From Xenococcaceae cyanobacterium MO_167.B52 (GTDB lineage: Bacteria > Cyanobacteriota > Cyanobacteriia > Cyanobacteriales > Xenococcaceae): a DNA stretch of 43,182 nt. The notes beneath the pieces were generated by a model. That model worked only from the letters and a program-made list of their open reading frames with translations. It was not told the DNA's origin and searched no databases. How positions within the stretch are numbered: the stretch's first letter is position 1; every line of letters begins with the position of its first letter. The stretch lies in the NCBI GenBank assembly GCA_030065315.1, contig JASJDB010000004.1, positions 1 through 43,182 on the forward strand, written 5' to 3'. This document shows positions 26,116 through 34,683 of the stretch, one piece after another. Position numbers and translations under genes: made by a program.

Positions 26116-26502
26116 TTATTTTTTAACAGAAACTGGATAAGGAACAAATTTTTTATCGCGAGTAATAATTGTCAGATTTTCACAAATTGCTTGTGCTATT
26201 AAAATACGATCAAATGGATCTTGATGATGAAGTGGTAACTCTTCAATCTTCAAAACGTGAATCATTCGGATATCGAGAGTGTTAATACCGTCTAGGGATA
26301 ATTGTTCGGCAACTAATTGAGGAAGGGGTTGAGGAATTGTAAGTTTGTCGATAGCGACCTTAATGGCAATTTCCCAAATACTGGCTACCGAAAGAAATAA
26401 CTCGTTGTTAGGATCTGCAATGGCTTGTTGCATCGAAGAGGTTAATTTTTGTGGTTCACTCAACCACCATAACCAGCAATGAGTATCCAAAAGTAGTTTC
26501 AA
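26116..26502 (-). CDS. PIN-domain toxin (VapC-like)
   Basis: A 128-aa PIN-domain ribonuclease, toxin of a type II pair. It begins LLLDTHCWLWWLSEP (first catalytic Asp) and has SVASIWEIAIKVA (Glu), HHQDPFDRILIAQA (Asp) and ITRDKKF (last Asp). The start is TTG, overlapping the antitoxin stop in TTGA, with GAAGGAG eight bases upstream. It lies inside the glycosyltransferase cluster, unrelated in function to its neighbours. Confidence 0.9.
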   Translation of the reverse strand: MKLLLDTHCWLWWLSEPQKLTSSMQQAIADPNNELFLSVASIWEIAIKVAIDKLTIPQPLPQLVAEQLSLDGINTLDIRMIHVLKIEELPLHHQDPFDRILIAQAICENLTIITRDKKFVPYPVSVKK

Positions 26503-26741
26503 GCTTCTTCTCCTTCAAATAAACGAAGGATTTGTTCGTCTACCTCGTCAAAATTTTCGGCAATTTTAATTTGACCCGCTAGTCTTCCTGGAGTGCGAGG
26601 ATTAGTAGTAGATTTTTGATAAGGGGAAAGTTTCGCTACAGGTACTCCTCGATTAGCAATAATAAATTCTTCCCCCAACGCTACCCGTGTCAGTAGTTTG
26701 GACAACTGAGTTTTGGCTTGGTGAATATTGATGATTTCCAT
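26499..26741 (-). CDS. Phd-like antitoxin of the PIN module
   Basis: An 80-aa prevent-host-death family protein: MEIINIHQAKTQLSKLLTRVALGEEFIIANRGVPVAKLSP, followed by an acidic C-terminal toxin-binding tail (FDEVDEQILRLFEGEEA). ATG start two bases from a 26-bp palindrome that is the likely operator. Overlaps the toxin gene by 4 bp. Confidence 0.92.
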   Translation of the reverse strand: MEIINIHQAKTQLSKLLTRVALGEEFIIANRGVPVAKLSPYQKSTTNPRTPGRLAGQIKIAENFDEVDEQILRLFEGEEA

Positions 26742-26742
26742 A

Positions 26743-26768
26743 TAGACTTAGTTTATAAACTAAGTCTA
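26743..26768. promoter_or_regulatory. 26-bp perfect palindrome, likely operator of the PIN module
   Basis: Half-site TAGACTTAGTTTA is followed by its exact complement. It starts two bases from the antitoxin ATG and ends on the stop codon of the upstream glycosyltransferase gene, so it can serve as operator and as a hairpin at the mRNA end. No separate ribosome binding site fits between it and the ATG. Confidence 0.75.
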
Positions 26769-28070
26769 GTATAGCAGTTGTTTGTTGGCAGCAATCTGGT
26801 AAACTTTTACTGTTTGTTCTGCACACTTTGACCAACTAAATTGTTTTGCTCTTTCAATTCCTTTTTGGGATAAAGTAGTTCTTAATTGAGAATCATTTAT
26901 TACTTTTAACAAGGCATGACATAATTCATCTTCTTGCTTTGGATCGATCATAATTCCTGCATCTCCAACTACTTCAGGTAAGGAGCTAGTATTAGAAGTA
27001 ATAACAGGAGTGCCACATTGCATCGCTTCTAAAGGAGGTAACCCAAACCCTTCATAAAGTGAAGGATAAACAAAGGCTGTAGCACCACTATATATTGCAC
27101 TTAAATCTTCATCAGGTACATACCCAGTAAAAATAATTCTTTTGTTTAAATCTGGATTTTGTTTTGCTGCTTTAAAAATGTTGTTATTTTTCCAACCGTT
27201 AACTCCGACTAAAACTAAATTAAGTTCTAAACTTGGATTATCTGCAACAATTTCTGAAAAACACTTAATTAGAAAACTTAAATTTTTTCTTGGTTCTAGA
27301 GTACAAAGACTAAGTATATAAGGCACATCAGGAATATTGTATTTGTTAATAGTAGAATTGATTAATTGTCTTTCTTTAACAGGATAAAAATAATTTGAAG
27401 CAGCCAAAGGAGTCACAAATACTCGTTCTGGATTCATTCCTGTATATTCACAAAAGTCATTTTTACTATGCTGAGATATACAAGTAATCCAATCTCGATT
27501 TTGCTCGATACTATTTAAAGTATTAATATATCTATCATGATCTTTTTGAGTAAAAAATCGAGGAAATAATATAGGAATAATATCATGAATTGTCAGAACT
27601 CTAGAAGTTTTATCTAGAATTTCTGAAGATGGTAAAGCATAATAGCAAGAATGATAAATATCATATTTTTCTTGCTTTAACAATAGGCGAATATCCCATT
27701 GAGAAATTTTAGGAATAATGATCTGTAAAGCACGAGCAAATTTATAAACCGAAATCTGACGATCTACATATTTATGAATTAAATATCTCTGAAGCTTAAT
27801 GATAGTTTCATAAAAATCATATAAATTGAGTTTACTTTGATAATAGGATCGAAAATATTTTTCTAAGTAATTAGAAGATTGAAAATAAATATTTGCGCTA
27901 ATATCATCCCAAATACTACTATATTTGTTTAAAGAGATTGCATCAAGACTAATGTTCGGGTTTTTAATTAATTCTAAAAGCAAAGATTCTACAACGCGAA
28001 AAATACCAGTTTTAGCTTTTGGATTTATATATCCTTGCCCTAAGATTGAAACATCATAAGCTATTTTCAT
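26766..28070 (-). CDS. Glycosyltransferase family 4
   Basis: A GT-B transferase of 434 aa. The N-terminus ([14 protein letters not shown]) is like that of mannosyl-/rhamnosyl-type GT4 enzymes. The donor domain has [40 protein letters not shown] and [20 protein letters not shown] with the EX7E pair. The track start is a TTG two codons earlier; the ATG is chosen. The next gene downstream is the PIN module, and a GT2 gene lies 38 bp upstream on the same strand, so the transferases form one transcription direction. Confidence 0.93.
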   Translation of the reverse strand: MKIAYDVSILGQGYINPKAKTGIFRVVESLLLELIKNPNISLDAISLNKYSSIWDDISANIYFQSSNYLEKYFRSYYQSKLNLYDFYETIIKLQRYLIHKYVDRQISVYKFARALQIIIPKISQWDIRLLLKQEKYDIYHSCYYALPSSEILDKTSRVLTIHDIIPILFPRFFTQKDHDRYINTLNSIEQNRDWITCISQHSKNDFCEYTGMNPERVFVTPLAASNYFYPVKERQLINSTINKYNIPDVPYILSLCTLEPRKNLSFLIKCFSEIVADNPSLELNLVLVGVNGWKNNNIFKAAKQNPDLNKRIIFTGYVPDEDLSAIYSGATAFVYPSLYEGFGLPPLEAMQCGTPVITSNTSSLPEVVGDAGIMIDPKQEDELCHALLKVINDSQLRTTLSQKGIERAKQFSWSKCAEQTVKVYQIAANKQLLY

Positions 28071-28107
28071 AGTCAACTATATTATCTATTGTGTTTATAT
28101 TTCTAAA

Positions 28108-28995
28108 TTACAACAACTCTCTTAAATGAAGACGAATTATATTTGGTAAAGGATTAATCAATAACATAATTAACCACAACTTTATTATCCGCTGATAAAT
28201 GTATGTAAAAATCCCAACAAAACCTAATAATTGATAATAATAAGCTAATTCAGCTTTCCAGTAAAAAGAAGATTTAATTTTAAAATAACCATAGCAACAC
28301 TCTAACAGAGATTTTGTAGCAAATAACCAAGATACAGAAGGATGATCGTTAAGACAAAAAGCTAAAGCTTGAGAATTAATTAGTAGTCTGTATCCATTTT
28401 TTTTTGCTAAATTAGTGTAAGTTGTATCTCCATGATAGTGAGGAAATAATATTGCGTTAGGATAACCTATTGTTTTTATTACTTGTAATGGAAAACAGAC
28501 GAAATTTCCATTTAAACCATCACACTCCAAATTCAATTCATTTAAGTTATGAATTGGCAAGATTTTGATATGTCGGCAAACAATACCACCATAGCTAGGC
28601 TTTCTTGTATCTGGATCCAAGGATTGACCACCCACAATTGTATTAGTATTAGATTTGCATAATTCTAGTAACCTCGCGATCGCGCCTGGTAAAGGATAGC
28701 AATCATCATTTAACCAAATAAAATACTCTGCACCTTGCTTGTAAGCGTATTTCATTCCCTTTTTAATTGCACCTGTCCACCATAAATTACCATCACCAAC
28801 AAGGACGGTTACATCAGGGTATGAAGAATTTATTGCTTCTGTTGTACCATCAAAAGAGCCATCATCAACTACTACAACATGATAGCGTTGTAAATCTCCA
28901 CTTTTATCTAGATGTTCTAAACACTTGAGAGTAATATTTTTGCGGTTATGGACTGGAATGATGATATAAACTGCTTCTTTAACAGCTACATTCAT
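28108..28995 (-). CDS. Glycosyltransferase family 2
   Basis: A 295-aa GT-A transferase: IIPVHNRKNITLKCLEHL at the N-terminus, VVVVDDGSFDGTTEAI (nucleotide binding) and FIWLNDDCYPLPGA (DXD-like metal site). The C-terminal half has hydrophobic stretches (YYYQLLGFVGIFTYIY, LIMLLINPLPNII) that suggest membrane association. The NLWWTGAIKKGMKYAYKQGA segment is common in rhamnosyltransferase-like members. Likely adds a sugar to the same surface glycan as its neighbours. ATG start. Confidence 0.92.
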   Translation of the reverse strand: MNVAVKEAVYIIIPVHNRKNITLKCLEHLDKSGDLQRYHVVVVDDGSFDGTTEAINSSYPDVTVLVGDGNLWWTGAIKKGMKYAYKQGAEYFIWLNDDCYPLPGAIARLLELCKSNTNTIVGGQSLDPDTRKPSYGGIVCRHIKILPIHNLNELNLECDGLNGNFVCFPLQVIKTIGYPNAILFPHYHGDTTYTNLAKKNGYRLLINSQALAFCLNDHPSVSWLFATKSLLECCYGYFKIKSSFYWKAELAYYYQLLGFVGIFTYIYQRIIKLWLIMLLINPLPNIIRLHLRELL

Positions 28996-29151
28996 ATAGT
29001 TAGATGTGTATTAATTCATTTGATACTTCTTTAGTACCCAGATCCTCAAGTAAATTGATCGCAAGTAGAAAAATTTTTACACAATTACCTAAGAAGCGAT
29101 GATTTTACCAATTCTCAATTAGTCTGCCAAGAAATATTAAGGGGAAAAAAG

Positions 29152-29619
29152 CTAGAGTCCAAAAAAGTCTTCATCTAATATTTGTTCAAGGGAAAAAGGA
29201 CAAGATTTGGGATACTCTTTGTCTTCTGGGATACGGACTCCAAACTTAGCAAGTTGAGCCTCTTTAATAGCTATTTTTCGAGCATCAGGATAGGCTTTTT
29301 TAAAAGCTTCTGGAAAAAAACTTTTTAGAGAAGGGGTATCCACCAAATTATTCAAAATTCTTTGACGATGTTCAACAACAGAATCATACCAACTTCCTTT
29401 CATCATATCGGGTACATCATGCTGAACAGTCAACTTGAGCAAATGGGCTAATAAAATAGTAAGATTACTTTTGAAAGCATTTTTTTCTGATTTGCCCAAA
29501 TCCATTAGCTCCTCAATCAGATGTTCGACATCAAGGGATTCAAATTCGCGATTTTTTAATTTTTGAATTGTTTCCTCAATCCATAGATTAAAATCCTGCT
29601 CGTATAAAATATTGGACAT
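29152..29619 (-). CDS. DUF29-family protein
   Basis: A 155-aa DUF29 member of the common type: LYEQDFNLWIEETIQKLKNREFESLDVEHLIEEL and KSNLTILLAHLLKL, then SWYDSVVEHRQRILNNL. Function unknown. The track starts 16 codons earlier; the ATG of MSNILYEQDF is the family start. It is a second DUF29 gene, distinct in subfamily from the one at 24211. Downstream of it the accessory glycosyltransferases begin. Confidence 0.88.
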   Translation of the reverse strand: MSNILYEQDFNLWIEETIQKLKNREFESLDVEHLIEELMDLGKSEKNAFKSNLTILLAHLLKLTVQHDVPDMMKGSWYDSVVEHRQRILNNLVDTPSLKSFFPEAFKKAYPDARKIAIKEAQLAKFGVRIPEDKEYPKSCPFSLEQILDEDFFGL

Positions 29620-29750
29620 GGAATTTAGTTCAACTTTAAGTACATAAGTATTGATCAACGCGATCATGCTTATTGTTCACTACAGGGGAATCATTACCGT
29701 AATGAGTAATAAGTAATATCTTAGTTTTACCTTCTACTTGTTATACAATA

Positions 29751-29880
29751 CTAGGGTTTTGAGAGATAAATCCCCTTGAGCCGTTGCATTTTTTCCAGCT
29801 CAAAATCCTCACAATCTTCAATACCTTCGCCAAAAAAAGACCAGAGAAAGTACCTCCTGTCAAGAGGTTTTGAGCAGGAG
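29751..29880 (-). pseudogene. Possible C-terminal gene remnant
   Basis: A short open stretch on the minus strand reads ...LDRRYFLWSFFGEGIEDCED... and ends in KGIYLSKP and a stop at 29751-29753. It has a protein-like composition but no start, and lies between a DUF29 gene and the transposase remnant. I do not recognise the family; it could be chance. Confidence 0.25.
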
Positions 29881-29907
29881 AAAGTAATTTTTGCCCTATT
29901 TGGGAGT

Positions 29908-30535
29908 TTATTCAGGTGAAATATCTGTAACAGGAACCGAGTGAATCGCTCCGAGGTTGGTCACCTGATTCTTGATGCGCGAGATTAAAATCCGCTCTGG
30001 TTTTTGGGGAAGTAATTTAAGGATCTCGTCATTTTGATTTTAGATTTTAGATTTGGGATTTGGGATTTTCCCCTGCTTGAAAGACAGGGGCTTGCAGATT
30101 TTAGATTTGGGATTTTAGATTAATGATTTTACGATTTTTCAATTTGGGATTTTCCCCTGCTTGAAAGTCAGCGGCTTGTTTTTAATCCAAAATCGGCAAT
30201 CCAAAATCCCAAATGGTTTTGTCAACATATTTGACAGCTCGATAGCAAGCCTTTAAGTCCAGGATACTAAACTCTGAGTGGTGGTTTCGTCGAAAGTCCC
30301 GTAAGAGCCGACGAGAGAGATTGACCATAAAGGAAGCTAGATTTACAGCGTTGGTAACAGCCGTTTGAGAGATATTCATAAAATCCTCCAAGCCCCAGAA
30401 TTGTTTAGCATCACGGAAATCAAATTCAATTTGAAACCTGAAGGAGTAGAGGTCGATGAGCTTATTGTAAGTAACGCCAATCCTTTCACGGGGCGACTCG
30501 CCAAACTGGAAAAGAACCAATCCACCCCATAGGTC
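29908..30535 (-). pseudogene. IS4-type transposase, C-terminal part, broken
   Basis: Two minus-strand pieces belong to one transposase. Piece one (about 30221-30535) has YNKLIDLYSFRFQIEFDFRDAKQFWGLEDFMNISQTAVTNAVNLASFMVNLSRRLL, the Glu-containing C-terminal catalytic region of cyanobacterial IS4-family enzymes. Piece two (29908-30027) is its tail, EILKLLPQKPERILISRIKNQ...DISPE and stop. A 189-bp insert (30032-30220) separates them and breaks the frame. The N-terminal two thirds, with the DDE Asp residues, is missing, cut off at about 30535 next to the O-methyltransferase fragment. The element cannot move itself. Confidence 0.85.
30032..30220. mobile_element. 189-bp repeat insert nested in the transposase remnant, flanked by GTCA
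   Basis: Both sides carry GTCA (30028-30031 and 30221-30224), consistent with a 4-bp target duplication. The ends carry ATTTGGGATTT-type sequence in opposite orientation. Inside are two direct copies of TTTGGGATTTTCCCCTGCTTG... (from about 30055 and 30146), each with a CCCCTG/CAGGGG hairpin, the second weakened by one change. Removing it restores the transposase reading KYVDEILKLLPQKPE. It codes for nothing visible. Confidence 0.75.
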
Positions 30536-30537
30536 TT

Positions 30538-30960
30538 GTGACCTGCCGAAGGTATGTTATTGCTTGTGAAGTTGATGATTATGTAGCCAAGTTTGCCCAA
30601 AATTGTTTTGCTATTTCTCCTCATGGTCAAAAAATTACTGTAGAAGTTGCTCCTGCTTTGGAAACGATGAAAAAGTTAGCAGATACAGGAATTTCTTTTG
30701 ATTTAGTTTTTATTGATGCAGACAAAAAAGAGTACATAGAATACTTCAAGCTACTACTTGACAGTAGCTTATTAGCACCAAAGGGATTCATTTGTGTTGA
30801 TAATACCCTATTACAAGGAGAGCCTTACTTACCAGAAAATCAACGTTCTGCTAACGGAGAAGCAATCAATCAGTTCAACCGTTTTGTGGCTGAAGATGAC
30901 CGTGTCGAACAAGTCTTAATCCCGATGCGAGATGGAGTAACTATCATCAAGCGTAAATAA
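30538..30960 (+). pseudogene. O-methyltransferase, C-terminal fragment
   Basis: About 135 residues of a class I SAM-dependent O-methyltransferase of the caffeoyl-CoA type: VIACEVDDYVAKFAQ, FDLVFIDADKKEYIEYF, GFICVDNTLLQGE and the terminal VLIPMRDGVTIIKRK. Intact relatives have about 220 residues; the first 80 or so, with the glycine-rich SAM motif I, are missing and replaced by transposase sequence. The ORF's first few codons come from the junction. Not expected to be active. Confidence 0.85.
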
Positions 30961-31066
30961 TTCTGTGGGGACATTGGTCAGTACCCCTCTTTCACCAGTC
31001 TGAGAAAACTCTTGCGATTTTAAAATTGTGAAACTCTTGTCTAAATTCCCACAAATTTAAAGTGTT

Positions 31067-31088
31067 GTATCTAAACAGGATTTAGTAT
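31067..31088. repeat. Copy 2 of the 22-bp repeat
   Basis: Identical over 22 bp to 18166-18187 (core CTAAACAGGATTTAG). It lies in the 268-bp gene-free gap between the O-methyltransferase fragment and acsF; nothing else was recognised in that gap. Confidence 0.75.
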
Positions 31089-31228
31089 GACTGGTGTACT
31101 TATGGTCAACTTGAGCAAAATACTTGCTTCGTTTCCAACATAACCAAGATAATAAATCTCGAAATTGTCCAAAACCACCGTCAAGCATCTGTTTAACCAA
31201 AAATCCTCATACTTTTAGCTTTTAGGTC

Positions 31229-32284
31229 TTAACGTACAGCACCCCTTAAAGATTCGGCATCAATAGGCTTAATTAAATATAAAACTAACAAATCCCACAA
31301 AATTCCAGTAATTAAAGGTAATTTACGCAAAAACTTAACTAACTTAGATACATTACTCAATTCGATCGCTTTTAACTTTTCATTACGATCTGCACAATTT
31401 TCTAAGCGTGAGAAAAATTGAGGATGTTCTACATTAAGAGTTACAGGAAAAGCTCTAGCTGAAGTTTCGTTAGTCTTGCGAATGACTTCTCGGTCATATT
31501 CTTGAGCATCTAAGCCTACAGCTTCATAAAAGTCAGCCCGTTCATGGACGGTTAAGGTATGGGTAGCAAAGACAGATAACAAGAAGAACCGAGCCCACAA
31601 TCTTGCTTTCCAGCCTTGCCACATCTTAGGTTGCGATCGCAGTAAAGCTTTAAAGATATCTCCGTGACGGTTTTCATCCTGGCACCAGCTCTCAAACATC
31701 CTAAACAGAGGATAAAACTGATATTCAGGATGTTTTTCTAGGTGACGATACATCAGGATATAACGCCAATAACCGATTTTTTCGGAAAGATAGACGGCAT
31801 AAATCACCCACTCTGGTTTAAAGAAAGTATAGTTGCGATGTTTGGTTAGATATCCTAGGTCAAGAGATATATTAAAATCACTCATCGCTTTGTTGAGAAA
31901 ACCCGCATGACGCGCTTCATCTCGCGCCATCAAATGAAAAACCTCTGCCAAAATTGGGTTGCGTCCTTTGAGTTTACGGGATAATTCTTTAAACAGGAGA
32001 AACCCCGAAAATTCTGAAGTACAAGAGCGTTCCAGAAAATCAATAAAAACTCGGCGAGTTTTTTCATCAATATGTTCCCAAGATTGTTTAAACTCTTCAT
32101 CTCGGACAAAATGATAGCGATTATAGTCGGTCTGCATTTCAGCAATCATTGCTTTAAGTTCTTCTTCCTGAGAAGAAATATCCATATTGGCTACAGCGTC
32201 AAAGTCTGTAGTGTAGAAACGAGGTGATAACAGAGTTTCTTCAGTAGAGGTCTTGACAGTGGGTTGAGGCGTAGTAGCAACCAT
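31229..32284 (-). CDS. acsF: Mg-protoporphyrin IX monomethyl ester oxidative cyclase
   Basis: Aerobic cyclase that forms the fifth ring of chlorophyll, a di-iron membrane-associated enzyme (AcsF/ChlE/ChlA). The 351-aa length is standard. Iron ligands lie in ERSCTSEFSGF, ARDEARHAGF and CQDENRHGD; the N-terminus SPRFYTTDFD is typical. Cyanobacteria often have two copies, one used at low oxygen; which one this is cannot be told from sequence. ATG start. Two palindromes lie 24-67 bp upstream. The gene faces away from hemF with a defence gene between them. Confidence 0.97.
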   Translation of the reverse strand: MVATTPQPTVKTSTEETLLSPRFYTTDFDAVANMDISSQEEELKAMIAEMQTDYNRYHFVRDEEFKQSWEHIDEKTRRVFIDFLERSCTSEFSGFLLFKELSRKLKGRNPILAEVFHLMARDEARHAGFLNKAMSDFNISLDLGYLTKHRNYTFFKPEWVIYAVYLSEKIGYWRYILMYRHLEKHPEYQFYPLFRMFESWCQDENRHGDIFKALLRSQPKMWQGWKARLWARFFLLSVFATHTLTVHERADFYEAVGLDAQEYDREVIRKTNETSARAFPVTLNVEHPQFFSRLENCADRNEKLKAIELSNVSKLVKFLRKLPLITGILWDLLVLYLIKPIDAESLRGAVR

Positions 32285-32307
32285 ACTTAATATTTATATA
32301 ACTAATT

Positions 32308-32351
32308 GGCTATATAAAATATATAGCCACAATAGACTAACTATAGTTAGT
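32308..32351 (-). promoter_or_regulatory. Two palindromes in the acsF promoter
   Basis: GGCTATAT and ATATAGCC are separated by 5 nt (32308-32328), and a perfect 16-bp palindrome ACTAACTATAGTTAGT follows at 32336-32351. The first is 24 bp from the acsF ATG, where an operator would act. The CTATATA core recurs before hemF and petC. Confidence 0.6.
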
Positions 32352-32380
32352 AGTTATCAATTCGTAATATGACATTGCTT

Positions 32381-34438
32381 TTATTGAGCATATTTAATTG
32401 TTAACTCATCTTCAAACTGAAAAATCGTTAATGCTTGCTTTATCCTGTCAAACTTCCCATTACTGTCAATATTTGATTCAATAAAATAGGTATCATTAAT
32501 TGGTACAGGTTGCCTTAAACCAGTTTCACATGGATTTTTTGTAATTCCAATTCTTGTCCCCAAGTCTGTTGTAAAAAATGTTTCAGGTTGAATTTCAAAA
32601 AACTTTTTAAATACTTCTACATAGAGTTTAGTAACTTGGGTGACTTCAATTTTTTGGTCGAAAAAGATAGCATATTCTAATTTCTTATATTTAGGATCTT
32701 CTGCTTCAAAAATATTTACTTCACCATTATCTGTCTCATCAAGTAATTCAATATTCGGATATTCCCATATTTTAAAAAATCTTTCAGCGATTTGAATGGT
32801 ACGTTTTTCAATCTCAACTTTGTTCCATATATCTAATTTTGATAAATATTTATTTAGCCATAACCTACTATCTTTATACCCTACACCTTCTAAATCTCTT
32901 TTTTCTAAGAAGGTTTTGTTTCCAAGCTTTCCATTGTTACCTGATAAGGTCAAATTGCCAATTGTGTTTAGATAGTTTTCTTTAATAAAGACATATTGCT
33001 CGTTTCCCAAGCCTATTTTCCATTTTGGATCGGGGTTTTGTGGGAATATATGTTCAATAGTTATATCAGAATTTCCATCAACTTCAACCCTCTCTTTATT
33101 TTCAAAGTTCTCCAATCTTTCTAGTAGATAGATTCTGTTCTTAGGCTTGATGTTATAAAGATCTTTTACTTTTAGTGCATCTAATACTTCACTATTTTTA
33201 GGAAATTTTTGAGATCCTGACTTGTTCATCAGGAATTTTTGAATTGAGTAAAGATAGTTTGAGCTGTCAACTTTATCATAAAGACTCATGAATATTTTGT
33301 TTAAAGATTTTGTATCCAACCCAACAATAAATCTGCGCCAAACGAATGACTGAATTAAATATAGTATTTTAATAAAATCTTCTTTGTTAATAATTTTTTG
33401 AGCGTAGTCATCATAAACTTTCATTAGAAATGGAAAAGCAACATTTTTTTCAAGACGACTGATATATTCCAATTGCAATCTAATGTCTTTGTCTTTTTCA
33501 TTTTTGGGATTTATTAGTTTATTGTAGTGATATACTAAAGTCTTTATTTTAGATAAAATATTTTCAAGGTCATCGAGTGCCATAGTTGAGTATTTTTCTT
33601 TAAATTCGATATAAACTTTACCTTTATTTGGAATCTTTTTATTTTCTAAAGTTAAATAATCTCTTATAAAATCTGACACTCTGCTAATATTAGAGGTTTC
33701 ATCTTTAGCAAATTGTTCAATAATTTTCCAGTAATTTTGATATATTTTATTTTGCTCACTGCGGTTTAAGTCCATTAAAATATAGTTACGGATTAAGTCA
33801 GCTTGCGACAAATCTAAACCTGTTGAGTTAAGGCTTTCAAAAATTCTTTGTGGGTCGTCTTTCTTGCGGTCTAATGAAATTTCAACAAACATCAGTTTTG
33901 AAAGACCTTCTAAAACAAACTGATAATTTTCTTCCGTTATTCTTCCTTTAAAGTAATTAAAGTTGTCAATTACTTTTGAAAAATCTTGAAAATCTTCATT
34001 ATCATCACTTCTTAAAAGATAATTTAAAGCCTTATCATTATTTTCTGTGGGTCTTAGCTTTAATTTTTGCTCTTCACGGGCAAATTTATTAATTAGGTAC
34101 GTCTCGCTGATTTCGTCTATAAGTTCTTCATCTTTTAATTCTTTTGCAAGTCTGTAAATAACCAAGTAAATAAGTGTTAATGTTGTTAAGCGTTGCTGTC
34201 CATCAATGATTGTTAATTCCTTTATTCTTGAAGCTGTGTAAACGTCATCGTGAACATAAACAATGCTAACAATAAAGTGAGCATTCATTTTTTTTGTTTT
34301 CCCGACATCAAGAATGTCGTCTAAAAGTTGTTTGCACTGACTTGTAGACCAATCATAATTTCGCTGATAAACAGGAATTATAAACTGAGTTTTATTTGAT
34401 GATAAAAAGTCTTCTACTTTTGTTTCGTTTGCTTTCAT
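32381..34438 (-). CDS. GmrSD-type DUF262/DUF1524 protein (putative type IV restriction/defence)
   Basis: Single-chain relative of GmrS-GmrD, which cut modified (glucosylated hydroxymethylcytosine) phage DNA. The DUF262 half shows FIIPVYQRNYDWS, TIIDGQQRLTTLTL (the DGQQR nucleotide-binding motif) and FESLNSTGLDLSQADLIRNY. The DUF1524 half has ITIEHIFPQNP (HNH-like nuclease) and LGNLTLSGNNGKLGN-like NTIGNLTLSGNNGKLGNKTF. About 110 extra C-terminal residues look like a separate small domain. The track begins at a GTG; MKANETKVEDFL is the usual family start and is chosen, though ATGs at 34468 and 34462 are possible. It sits alone inside a tetrapyrrole gene block and is AT-richer than its neighbours. 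Confidence 0.88.
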   Translation of the reverse strand: MKANETKVEDFLSSNKTQFIIPVYQRNYDWSTSQCKQLLDDILDVGKTKKMNAHFIVSIVYVHDDVYTASRIKELTIIDGQQRLTTLTLIYLVIYRLAKELKDEELIDEISETYLINKFAREEQKLKLRPTENNDKALNYLLRSDDNEDFQDFSKVIDNFNYFKGRITEENYQFVLEGLSKLMFVEISLDRKKDDPQRIFESLNSTGLDLSQADLIRNYILMDLNRSEQNKIYQNYWKIIEQFAKDETSNISRVSDFIRDYLTLENKKIPNKGKVYIEFKEKYSTMALDDLENILSKIKTLVYHYNKLINPKNEKDKDIRLQLEYISRLEKNVAFPFLMKVYDDYAQKIINKEDFIKILYLIQSFVWRRFIVGLDTKSLNKIFMSLYDKVDSSNYLYSIQKFLMNKSGSQKFPKNSEVLDALKVKDLYNIKPKNRIYLLERLENFENKERVEVDGNSDITIEHIFPQNPDPKWKIGLGNEQYVFIKENYLNTIGNLTLSGNNGKLGNKTFLEKRDLEGVGYKDSRLWLNKYLSKLDIWNKVEIEKRTIQIAERFFKIWEYPNIELLDETDNGEVNIFEAEDPKYKKLEYAIFFDQKIEVTQVTKLYVEVFKKFFEIQPETFFTTDLGTRIGITKNPCETGLRQPVPINDTYFIESNIDSNGKFDRIKQALTIFQFEDELTIKYAQ

Positions 34439-34471
34439 TGATCGAGTTAACTTAGTTTTCATACACATCAC

Positions 34472-34683
34472 TATTTATCTAGTTTTCCCTAAGTTACTAA
34501 AATTGAATCATCAACCAATTCATAACAACAACTTAAAGGTTCCCTAATTACAAATAATTCTTTAAGAATCCTCATTGATAATTGCAAATAGAAAAGTATA
34601 AAGTTTTGCAAAGCTGACTCAAAGACTAATTATATTGCTATATAGTTATATTTTAGAAAAGTAAGAAGGAACAAAAACATCCA
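34472..34683. promoter_or_regulatory. Divergent defence gene / hemF promoter region with CTATATAGTTATA element
   Basis: TTGCTATATAGTTATATTTT at 34635-34654 matches 14 of 15 positions of TTACTATATAGTTAT upstream of petC (37281-37295). It lies about 35 bp before the hemF ATG. The rest of the region is AT-rich with no other feature. Confidence 0.55.

Noticed and set aside
29690-29907. Missing 5' half of the O-methyltransferase on the far side of the IS relic
   Set aside because: The plus strand here is full of stops and lacks a SAM motif I, so this is a deletion rather than a simple interruption.
30376-30630. 84-aa minus-strand ORF
   Set aside because: Runs across the transposase/O-methyltransferase junction in the wrong frame for both.
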